Positions 28,827 through 36,202 of a DNA stretch of 64,000 nt are shown here, one piece after another. The notes beneath the pieces are model-generated. The model saw nothing but the letters and a program-made list of their open reading frames with translations, did no database searches and was not told where the DNA came from. A program made the translations under genes and the position numbers. Within the stretch, counting starts at the first letter, position 1. Each line of letters begins with the position of its first letter. The DNA is from Mucilaginibacter gracilis (GTDB lineage: Bacteria > Bacteroidota > Bacteroidia > Sphingobacteriales > Sphingobacteriaceae), in the NCBI RefSeq assembly GCF_003633615.1, contig NZ_RBKU01000001.1, forward strand, positions 3,286,001 through 3,350,000, given 5' to 3'.

Positions 28827-29224
28827 GAGCTCTTATACAAATATAAGAAGCTATTGGTAAATGAAGCAGGTCATCGCCAATCCCAGGGATTTTCAAATAG
28901 TACGGTTTGGTGTTACAGTTGGGATTAATATACTCAATCCAATGTAGTTTAGTTAAGTGATTTTAAAATGCACCATCGGTGCAAAAGGTCGGTAGTTAAG
29001 TAACAATTGCAAATTTGCATGCCGTAGGTATACTACTCAACCAGATTTTGTACCTACGTCACAATTTTTTATTTAATTCGTTTTGCTACCGACCTGTGAC
29101 CGATGGAGGTCGCCTCTTAACTAAATGTGTTTTCAGCACCGCGAATGTTTACCTTCACGTTTTCCATCTGTGTGCGGTTGTCACTCCCGTAACGGCAATT
29201 AATAGGATGCTATTTGTACGTCAA
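28827..29224. repeat. Intergenic region with nested inverted repeats
   Basis: No convincing gene. It contains GGTCGGTAG at 28987-28995 paired with CTACCGACC at 29086-29094 and, inside that, CGTAGGTA at 29023-29030 paired with TACCTACG at 29051-29058. These could form a long cruciform or RNA hairpin. A short GTAGGT/ACCTAC core is shared with the repeats at 4985-5153. Confidence 0.45.
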
Positions 29225-30205
29225 TCAATAATGCCCTCTTATTTCATGTTGTATTTCCTCATCATAAAGTTTTCTTAATTCCTGATGTGTTTCGGGAGAA
29301 AGGTTTTTCAGATCAGATGCCTCAACATTGGCATAAACCTGCGTTACACGGCTTGCACCGGGAATTACTGTGGTTACTTCCGGATGGTCCAATATCCAGC
29401 GGATGGCCCATTGCGGCATGCGGCTATCGGGCAGCATACCTTTTATTTTATTCGCCAGGCGTACTCCTTCTTTAAAATCAATTCCCGAAAATGTTTCACC
29501 GGCGTTAAAAGCTTCGCCATTGGCGTTAAAGTTACGATGGTCGTTTAAAGCAAAATGAGTTTTCTCTTCAAACTTGCCCGATAGTAAGCCGCTTGCCAGG
29601 GGCACGCGAACAATTATGGCTACATTTTTTTCTTTAGCCTTGGCAAAAACCTCATCAGCAACATGTTGCCTAAATAGGTTGAAAATAATTTGCAGTGATG
29701 CCAGGCCTTCCTGTTCTAAACAAATTAAAGCCTCTTCGGAAGTTTCAACACTGGCGCCAAAATGTTTAATTAAGCCTTGTTGTTGCAAAGCACGCAAATG
29801 GTTAAACACGGTACCGCTACGCATTTCTTCGGTAGGTATGCAGTGCAATTGCTCTAAAAACAATTGCGGAAGGTCAAGGTTTGTTAGCGAGTCTTCTACG
29901 TGGCTTTTAAGCAGGTCGTAAGTATATTTAGGTGGCCATCCGTTAGCATCGCCGCGTCGGCCAAGTTTGGTTGCCACATAAATATCTTTATTTTGGGTTT
30001 TTAAAAAGCTGCCTATGGTTTTTTCACTCACGCCCATGCCGTAAACATCGGCAGTATCAATAAAATTACCTCCGTTATCGGTATAGGCCTTTAATATTTT
30101 AAACGCGTCTTCCTGGTTAACAGCTCCCCAATCGGCACTTCCTAATTGCCATGTGCCTAAGCCAACTTCGGCAATTTTAACATCCTTAAAATTTCTGTAT
30201 TCCAT
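29225..30205 (-). CDS. Aldo/keto reductase
   Basis: 326 residues, aldo/keto reductase barrel of the YajO/PhxI-like branch. Tetrad signs: FIDTADVYGMG (Asp, Tyr), VATKLGRRG (Lys), FLEQLHCIPTE (His). VTTVIPGASRVTQVYANVEAS is the NADPH phosphate site. Distinct in length and sequence from the reductase at 24793. The SGNH hydrolase gene lies 29 bp upstream on the same strand, so they are probably one operon. Confidence 0.9.
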   Translation of the reverse strand: MEYRNFKDVKIAEVGLGTWQLGSADWGAVNQEDAFKILKAYTDNGGNFIDTADVYGMGVSEKTIGSFLKTQNKDIYVATKLGRRGDANGWPPKYTYDLLKSHVEDSLTNLDLPQLFLEQLHCIPTEEMRSGTVFNHLRALQQQGLIKHFGASVETSEEALICLEQEGLASLQIIFNLFRQHVADEVFAKAKEKNVAIIVRVPLASGLLSGKFEEKTHFALNDHRNFNANGEAFNAGETFSGIDFKEGVRLANKIKGMLPDSRMPQWAIRWILDHPEVTTVIPGASRVTQVYANVEASDLKNLSPETHQELRKLYDEEIQHEIRGHY

Positions 30206-30234
30206 TTGTATAATAGCTAAGGCAAATTTGTTAA

Positions 30235-30993
30235 TTATCCCTTTACGGTTTCCAGCCAGGCTTTTGCCATTAAGCCTGCACCTGCAACCGATGGGTGTAC
30301 GCCATCAATACTCCAGTACGAGGCAGGAGCCAATTTTAAGGCCTCGTCAAAAATAAACTGGTAAGGTATAAAAGTGGCATGGTAAGTATCGGCCATTTCG
30401 CGCGCCACTAACCGGTACTCGTTAAATTTAGGGTACCAGCCCGCACCAACTGATTTATAGCCAGCATATGCAAATGGCTCTCCAATAATTAGTTTAACAT
30501 CGGGCAGGGCTTGTTTGGTGCGTTCAATCAAGGCTTTGTAATCACTACGGTATTTGTCAATGGTACCTTCGGGATAATTACCGTTTAGCTTATGCCAAAA
30601 ATCGTTTACGCCAACCAGTATACTTAACACATTCGGCTTTAAGTCAAGGCAATCGGCATCCCATCTGGCAGCTAATTGGAATACTTTATTGCCACTGATA
30701 CCCTTGTTATAAAACTTTAAATTTTTGGCTGGGTACTGCGTTAAAAGGTTAATAGCCGCCGCAAACGGGTAGCTGTTTCCTAAAGCCTGGCTTGTATTTG
30801 GCGCCATTTCGGTATGGTTTCTGCCCCAATCGGTTATGGAATCTCCCTGAAACAGAATAACATCATCCTTTTGCAGCGTTATTTTTTTTGCAGATGCAGT
30901 AGCTGCCGAAACAACATCCGGCAAGGTTAAACCCGCTATAGTGGCTATTGCCGAGTTTGCGAGAAAAGTGCGACGTGAACTTTTAGATGACAT
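30235..30993 (-). CDS. Tat-exported SGNH/GDSL hydrolase
   Basis: 252 residues. The N-terminus has a twin-arginine signal (SSRRTFLANSAIATIAG) with cleavage near VVSAATA, so it should be folded before export. The SGNH fold shows block I GDS at 50-52 (ILFQGDSITDWGRN), block III VGVNDFW and block V D230-x-x-H233 (SIDGVHPS). Family members deacetylate polysaccharides or cleave esters. It precedes the aldo/keto reductase gene. Confidence 0.9.
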   Translation of the reverse strand: MSSKSSRRTFLANSAIATIAGLTLPDVVSAATASAKKITLQKDDVILFQGDSITDWGRNHTEMAPNTSQALGNSYPFAAAINLLTQYPAKNLKFYNKGISGNKVFQLAARWDADCLDLKPNVLSILVGVNDFWHKLNGNYPEGTIDKYRSDYKALIERTKQALPDVKLIIGEPFAYAGYKSVGAGWYPKFNEYRLVAREMADTYHATFIPYQFIFDEALKLAPASYWSIDGVHPSVAGAGLMAKAWLETVKG

Positions 30994-31066
30994 AGGGATG
31001 CAATAATTTTTTAACTAAGATACTCGCTTTACGCGAATAGGCAAAAGCTCATTCAGTAAAAACTAT

Positions 31067-31074
31067 TAAATTTG
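31067..31074 (+). promoter_or_regulatory. Possible -7 box directly before pyrD
   Basis: TAAATTTG matches the Bacteroidota -7 consensus TAnnTTTG. It ends 4 bases before the pyrD ATG at 31079, so transcription would begin at or near the start codon and the mRNA would be leaderless. No good -33 TTTG is seen at the expected distance. Confidence 0.35.
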
Positions 31075-31078
31075 TGCC

Positions 31079-32113
31079 ATGTATAGGCTAATTAAACCCC
31101 TGCTGTTCCAATTTTCTCCCGAAAGCGTACACCATTTTGTTGTGGGTGCTTTAAAGCGTTTTAACCGCTTGCCGGGCGGCGCAGCCCTAAGTAAAACAAT
31201 ATGGGGGTTTGACGACGCTAAATTACGCCGAACCGTTTTTGGCCTGGAATTTAAAAACCCTGTTGGGCTTGCGGCAGGATTTGATAAAAACGCCGAGATG
31301 ATGGCCGAAATGGGTAATTTGGGTTTTGGCTTTGTTGAAATTGGCACCGTTACCCCCTTGCCGCAACCGGGCAACCCGCAGCCGCGCATGTTTCGCTTGC
31401 CAGGAGATGGCGCATTAATAAACCGCATGGGCTTTAATAACCAAGGTGTTGATGTTGCCGCCGAGCGAATAAAAGCTTACCGTAACTCGCGGTATAACCA
31501 AAGTAACCTTATTATTGGTGGTAACATTGGTAAAAATAAAGATACCCCTAACGAGGATGCCGTTAGCGATTATGTAAAATGTTTTGACAAACTATTTAAC
31601 GTGGTTGATTATTTTGTAGTGAACGTAAGTTCGCCCAATACGCCTAATTTACGTGCCTTGCAAGATAAGGAGCCACTAAAGCATATTTTAAACACTTTAC
31701 AGCAACGTAATTTAAAAAACGGTTTAAGCCGGCCTATCCTATTAAAAATAGCACCCGATTTGACAAACGAACAATTAGACGATATTGTTGAAATAGTACA
31801 GGAAACAAAAATTGCAGGTGTAATAGCTACCAATACCACCATCAGTCGCGAGGGATTAACTAATGCCAATAAAAGCGAAGCTGGCGGTTTAAGCGGCAAA
31901 CCGTTAACGCAACGATCAACAGAAGTGATACGTTATTTAACCTCAAAATCAAACCGTGCGTTTCCAATTATTGGGGTAGGAGGGATACACTCGCCCCAGG
32001 ATGCTTTGGATAAACTGGAAGCTGGCGCGGCACTGGTGCAGCTATACACAGGTTTTATTTACGAAGGGCCGGAGTTAATTACCCGTATCAATAAAAAAAT
32101 CCTGTCGGTATAA
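31079..32113 (+). CDS. pyrD: Quinone-dependent dihydroorotate dehydrogenase
   Basis: 344 residues; oxidises dihydroorotate to orotate in pyrimidine synthesis at the inner membrane, passing electrons to quinone (class 2). The N-terminal amphipathic helix pair ([22 protein letters not shown]) is the quinone-binding segment specific to class 2. FMN-site motifs are [23 protein letters not shown] with its catalytic Ser, and [20 protein letters not shown]. Its stop codon lies inside the loop of the downstream terminator. Confidence 0.95.
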   Translation: MYRLIKPLLFQFSPESVHHFVVGALKRFNRLPGGAALSKTIWGFDDAKLRRTVFGLEFKNPVGLAAGFDKNAEMMAEMGNLGFGFVEIGTVTPLPQPGNPQPRMFRLPGDGALINRMGFNNQGVDVAAERIKAYRNSRYNQSNLIIGGNIGKNKDTPNEDAVSDYVKCFDKLFNVVDYFVVNVSSPNTPNLRALQDKEPLKHILNTLQQRNLKNGLSRPILLKIAPDLTNEQLDDIVEIVQETKIAGVIATNTTISREGLTNANKSEAGGLSGKPLTQRSTEVIRYLTSKSNRAFPIIGVGGIHSPQDALDKLEAGAALVQLYTGFIYEGPELITRINKKILSV

Positions 32114-32127
32114 ACCAACAGGATTTT
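32096..32127 (-). terminator. Bidirectional terminator between pyrD and a small gene
   Basis: Ten-base arms AAAATCCTGT (32096-32105) and ACAGGATTTT (32118-32127) pair exactly. On the minus strand the stem is followed by seven T, so it mainly ends the small gene at 32150-32329; on the plus strand it overlaps the pyrD stop codon. Confidence 0.7.
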
Positions 32128-32149
32128 GCAGAACCTAAAAAGGCTTTAA

Positions 32150-32329
32150 TTATTTTGCTTCCGAAGAAAGCTTATTTAAAATCTCGTTGTTTTTGGAAAC
32201 CTGGCTTTTTGCAGATTGTTTTGAGCGGCTTCCAATTTCTAAGTTAGTAGCCAATTTTAAATGCTGAACCTCTAAACGAGAAACAGTCTTGTTTTTTCTA
32301 TCTTTTCTTTTTAAACGTGTAACACCCAT
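32150..32329 (-). CDS. Small basic hypothetical protein (59 aa)
   Basis: The frame starts MGVTRLKRKDRKNKTVSRLE and ends NKLSSEAK. It is rich in Lys, Arg, Ser and Asn, with no membrane segment. The very basic start could bind nucleic acid or ribosomes, which is inference. The gene lies between a terminator and tRNA-Cys on the same strand, 31 bp after the tRNA, so it may be co-transcribed with it. Confidence 0.6.
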   Translation of the reverse strand: MGVTRLKRKDRKNKTVSRLEVQHLKLATNLEIGSRSKQSAKSQVSKNNEILNKLSSEAK

Positions 32330-32360
32330 TGCTTTATTTTTTTAATGTTTTACTATAACG

Positions 32361-32431
32361 AGGTCGAGAGCGGATTCGAACCGCTGTAGGAGGTTTTGCA
32401 GACCTCAGCCTAGCCACTCGGCCACCCGACC
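32361..32431 (-). tRNA. tRNA-Cys (anticodon GCA)
   Basis: Read on the minus strand the cloverleaf is complete: acceptor GGTCGGG/CTCGACC, anticodon stem GAGGT/ACCTC around loop CTGCAAA with anticodon GCA at 32397-32399, and T-loop GGTTCGAATCC. The 3' CCA is not encoded. Confidence 0.93.
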
Positions 32432-32444
32432 TTTATTTGGACTG

Positions 32445-32475
32445 CAAAAATAGCAATTATTTGCACCGTTACAAT
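32445..32475 (-). promoter_or_regulatory. Promoter of tRNA-Cys
   Basis: On the minus strand ATTG (32472-32475) is followed after 19 bases by TATTTTTG (32445-32452), matching the Bacteroidota -33/-7 pattern. The tRNA begins 13 bases further on. Confidence 0.65.
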
Positions 32476-32481
32476 TTTTAT

Positions 32482-33243
32482 TTAAATTGTTTTATTAACA
32501 TATTGCCCACGGCTTACTTCCGAGCAAAATATAGCGGTTGCAATGGCCACATTTAACGATTCTGCCTTGCCCAATAGCGGTATAGTTACAGGCTGTTGTA
32601 TTAATGCTGCAATTTCCGGGCGGATGCCGTTACCCTCGTTACCCATAATAATAAGGCCATGGCTTCCAAAATTGGTGTTATAAATGTTTTGGCCATTTAA
32701 CAAGGCGCCAAAAATAGGCAGTTGGGTGGTTTTAAGTAAATCGTTCAAATCGGTATAATGTACTCGTATCCGCGAAAGCGAACCCATGGTTGCCTGTACA
32801 ACTTTGGGATTGTAAACGTCTACCGTATCTTCCGAACAAATGATGTTTTTTATGCCAAACCAGTCTGCCGTGCGGATAATAGTACCCAGGTTGCCCGGAT
32901 CCTGAATGCCATCTAACACTATTGAAAAACCTTGTTGCAGGTTTTGTGTTAGCAAAGCAGGCCATTGCGGAATTTTTATTAGTGCAATTACTTCCTGCGG
33001 TGTGGTTAAACTACTAAATTTGGCCAAATCGGTTGCTGATGTTTGTTCGAAATTTATTTTTTGTGATAAATTAGGCAACTTTGGTACAAACGACGGTGTA
33101 TGGTAAAGGGTTTCAACTTTATAGTCAGAGTAAATAAACTCTGTAATTGATTTAATACCCTCGGCTAAAAAAACACCGTGTGTTTTCCTGATTTTTTTTT
33201 GTTGTAAGGATTTTAAAAAACTGATTTGAGACTTTGAAAGCAT
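32482..33243 (-). CDS. SpoU/TrmH-family RNA 2'-O-methyltransferase
   Basis: 253 residues from ATG 33243. The N-terminal part is the substrate-binding domain (KTHGVFLAEGIKSITEF). The C-terminal part is a knotted SPOUT methyltransferase with motif 1 GDPGNLGTIIRTADWFGI, motif 2 IIMGNEGNGI and motif 3 ESLNVAIATAIFC. It methylates ribose in rRNA or tRNA using S-adenosylmethionine; the exact site is unknown. Its start region overlaps the start of the divergent TamL gene by about 10 bp. Confidence 0.9.
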   Translation of the reverse strand: MLSKSQISFLKSLQQKKIRKTHGVFLAEGIKSITEFIYSDYKVETLYHTPSFVPKLPNLSQKINFEQTSATDLAKFSSLTTPQEVIALIKIPQWPALLTQNLQQGFSIVLDGIQDPGNLGTIIRTADWFGIKNIICSEDTVDVYNPKVVQATMGSLSRIRVHYTDLNDLLKTTQLPIFGALLNGQNIYNTNFGSHGLIIMGNEGNGIRPEIAALIQQPVTIPLLGKAESLNVAIATAIFCSEVSRGQYVNKTI

Positions 33244-35609
33244 ATACCCGATTAGATTATTACAGCCTTGCAATTTTAAGTATTATTATTCTTTTCTGGG
33301 CATCGGGCTGTAGTGTAACGCGCGGCATCCGTAAAGATCAAACCCTGGTACATAAAATAACCATTAAAGGCGTTGATAAACAGTACCAGGAATCGACACT
33401 AAATTACGTTGATAAAGAGCAACAGCCTAATAACTGGTTCAATTTACAGTTTTACTACCTTTTTAGCAACCACGGTAAACGCGAACTTGGCGAAGCACCC
33501 CGCATATTAGATAGTAACCTGGTAGAGTTTTCGCGACTACAGATAGAGAAGTTTTTGCAAACCAAAGGTTTTGTAACGGCAAAGGTTACCGACGAAATAA
33601 AAGTAAAAAACCGCAAAGCCGAACTCATATTTACGGCTAGCAAAGGCCCATTGTTCCGCATACGTAAGTTTCAGGATAGTATTGTGGATGCAAAGGTGCG
33701 GAATTTATACCGCAGCCATCGTACCGAATTTAGCCACGTGCAACCAGGCAACCCGTTTGATAAGGATAGTTTGGCCTATGATCGTGATCAGATTTTTCAA
33801 TTGATGAAACATAACGGGTATTACGATTTTTACCGCCAGTACGTGAGGTACGAATTTGATACCACTTTTAACAGTAGCGTTGCCGATGTTAAAATGATTA
33901 TTGATAACCCCCCTAAAAAGGCCGAACATACTCAGTTTACCATTAACAACACTTTAGTTGTGATATATAAAAGTAACGGCAAGCCCGGTAAAAACAATAC
34001 TGCCGATACCTTACAGGTTGATTCGCAATTGCGCTTTGTTGATTATTCGCACAAGTTTAAACCTAAGGCGGTTCAAAATTATATCTTCCAAAAAAAGGGC
34101 GAACTGTATGATATCGATCAGCAAAATTTAACTACATCAAGGTTGTCGGAGTTAAATGTGTTTCGCAATGTGCCTAACCCGGCCTACACCAAAACTGCCG
34201 ACAGTACCAACCGTTTAAACAGCAAAATAGATATTGTACCGTTAAAACACATGACGGATAGGGTTGAGGGTGAGTTTATTTTTAACGGTGGCCGAAACGG
34301 TTTTAATGTTGGCAATACCTTTACCGATAGAAACCTGTTTAAAGGGGCCGAAATTTTGCAGGTTAAATTAAACTGGAGCGTACTTTTTGATAACTCAACC
34401 GATGCAATTGGCTCAAGCGCAATTCAAAACCAGGATGTTAGGGTGGGGCTCAGTCTCATTTATCCGCGTATTATTTCGCCTTTTAATTTACCTATTCCGG
34501 GTAAATATGGCGTGCCGCATACCACCATATCATCAACATATCAGTTGTTTTTCCAAAAGGGCTTAGTTTCCCGAAAAAGCTTCATCAACTCCTTAACATA
34601 CGATTGGGCCGAAACCAGCCAAAAGTTGCACACCTTAACCCCCATCAATATTGAAATATCCGAGGGGATTATTGATCCCGTGGCACAGGCTCAGTTGTTA
34701 GCGCAGGGGCGTTACTCGTATGTTTACCTTATTGGCCGGAAAATATTTACATCGGGTAGCCAGTACACCTATCAGTATAACGCTAACAAGCTGTATTCGG
34801 TAAATACATTCGGCTATTTCCGTGGTTCTATCGATGCTGGTGGTAATACGCTTGGCCTGATGAGTAATTTGTTAAATACGCCGAGGGACAGTTCGGGCCA
34901 GCGTACCATTTTTGGGCAAACCTATGCGCAATACACCAAACTGGAAACCGACTTTAGGTATTATAAAAACCTTGGTGGCGAACGTGTGCTTATATTCCGG
35001 ATAAACCCGGGTATTGGTTTGGCTTACGGTAATAGCAGCCAGTTGATATTTGAAAAAAACTTTTATGCCGGTGGTGCAAATGATATAAGGTCCTGGTTGC
35101 CGCGTACCCTTGGCCCTGGCCAGTTTAACCGTGCAGTGTATGGCCCCGCAACCGATAGCCTTGCCCAAAGTTTGCGCGACCGCCTAAAATATCTGGATCA
35201 GTTTGGCGAGATAAAAATTGTGGGTAATATAGAGTACCGCTTTCCGCTGATAGGCAACTTTTATGGCTCGAAAATGAACGGAGCTGTTTTTACCGATTTT
35301 GGTAACGTATGGAGGCTTAAACCCGAAACCGATAGCCCTAACGGCACGTTTAATATTAATAATCTTTACGCTTCAACGGCAATAGGCATTGGCGCAGGGT
35401 TACGGTTTGACCTTGGTTTTTTTGTTTTCCGTTTAGATGCGGCACTCAAGTTAAAAGACCCGCAGTTTACCGGCAGCGACCAATGGGTGCTTACCAAACA
35501 TTATAACGAACTTTTCAGGGCCGGAAGTTTTAAACAAAATTACCTGCTAACCAACGGCGAAAGCTATAACTTTATGCAGCTTAACTTTGGCATCGGGCTT
35601 CCGTTTTAA
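33234..35609 (+). CDS. tamL: TamL-type BamA-family outer-membrane lipoprotein
   Basis: 791 residues of the Omp85 superfamily. The N-terminus is a lipoprotein signal with lipobox ASGC (Cys26), then POTRA domains to about residue 400, then a C-terminal 16-strand barrel ending in LNFGIGLPF. The substrate-gating loop region is around ARSWLPRTLGPGQF-like segment DIRSWLPRTLGPGQF. In Bacteroidota the TamA homologue is such a lipoprotein, TamL, and works with TamB to move lipids or proteins to the outer membrane. The only usable start is TTG 33234; no ATG precedes the lipobox. Confidence 0.85.
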   Translation: MKAYTRLDYYSLAILSIIILFWASGCSVTRGIRKDQTLVHKITIKGVDKQYQESTLNYVDKEQQPNNWFNLQFYYLFSNHGKRELGEAPRILDSNLVEFSRLQIEKFLQTKGFVTAKVTDEIKVKNRKAELIFTASKGPLFRIRKFQDSIVDAKVRNLYRSHRTEFSHVQPGNPFDKDSLAYDRDQIFQLMKHNGYYDFYRQYVRYEFDTTFNSSVADVKMIIDNPPKKAEHTQFTINNTLVVIYKSNGKPGKNNTADTLQVDSQLRFVDYSHKFKPKAVQNYIFQKKGELYDIDQQNLTTSRLSELNVFRNVPNPAYTKTADSTNRLNSKIDIVPLKHMTDRVEGEFIFNGGRNGFNVGNTFTDRNLFKGAEILQVKLNWSVLFDNSTDAIGSSAIQNQDVRVGLSLIYPRIISPFNLPIPGKYGVPHTTISSTYQLFFQKGLVSRKSFINSLTYDWAETSQKLHTLTPINIEISEGIIDPVAQAQLLAQGRYSYVYLIGRKIFTSGSQYTYQYNANKLYSVNTFGYFRGSIDAGGNTLGLMSNLLNTPRDSSGQRTIFGQTYAQYTKLETDFRYYKNLGGERVLIFRINPGIGLAYGNSSQLIFEKNFYAGGANDIRSWLPRTLGPGQFNRAVYGPATDSLAQSLRDRLKYLDQFGEIKIVGNIEYRFPLIGNFYGSKMNGAVFTDFGNVWRLKPETDSPNGTFNINNLYASTAIGIGAGLRFDLGFFVFRLDAALKLKDPQFTGSDQWVLTKHYNELFRAGSFKQNYLLTNGESYNFMQLNFGIGLPF

Positions 35610-35644
35610 CTTAATTGTGTCGATTTTAATTTACGCTACACTTT

Positions 35645-36202
35645 TCAGGAACTTAGCGGACTAAAAATGTGCTTAATCCCATCAACAACTGTTTCAAAAA
35701 AAGTAGATATGCCTAAGCCGCCGCTATGGTTAAAGTATATAAAAATGGCAAATAGCGCAACGGCTATAATTATAAAGCGTTTAAAAACATAAGCTAAAAC
35801 TGCCAATATAACGGGTATGCCAAATAGCACCATCCAGCTAATGTGGATAGGTATCATTTTCGAATCAGATTTATAAACGTAAAACAGGGTTGAGTGGGTG
35901 CCGGTATCGTTTTCGTGCTTGAGGTAAATAAAGCTCGATTTTGTTAATTTATGATGGTAAAAGGCCGTGCCGTTTTCAAACTTTAACAATTCCTGAAAGC
36001 CATTTATGCTAAACAAAAAATCGCCGCTTACAGCTTCCTGTATCACACCTGCGGTATCAACAGCAACTACGGCAATCTCGTTTTTACCGAACGGATTATC
36101 TTTTACAACAAACTGTTTAATAGCTATTTTATCAGCATAAGCGATGTTAGCGCTTGTTATCAATATAACTACACACAATAGTGCTTTTAAAATTTTGCTC
36201 AT
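35645..36202 (-). CDS. Envelope protein coupled to the patatin gene, unknown function
   Basis: 185 residues: signal peptide (ILKALLCVVILITSANIAYA), an ectodomain of about 95 residues rich in beta-strand pattern, then two membrane helices (VLFGIPVILAVLAYVF and IIIAVALFAIFIYF) and a short tail. No known domain recognised. Its ATG overlaps the stop of the upstream patatin gene by 4 bases (ATGA), so the two are translated together and may act together. Confidence 0.65.
   Translation of the reverse strand: MSKILKALLCVVILITSANIAYADKIAIKQFVVKDNPFGKNEIAVVAVDTAGVIQEAVSGDFLFSINGFQELLKFENGTAFYHHKLTKSSFIYLKHENDTGTHSTLFYVYKSDSKMIPIHISWMVLFGIPVILAVLAYVFKRFIIIAVALFAIFIYFNHSGGLGISTFFETVVDGIKHIFSPLSS

Noticed and set aside
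29015..29278. 87-codon frame in the gap before the aldo/keto reductase
   Set aside because: It is made of inverted-repeat sequence and runs into the reductase gene on the other strand.
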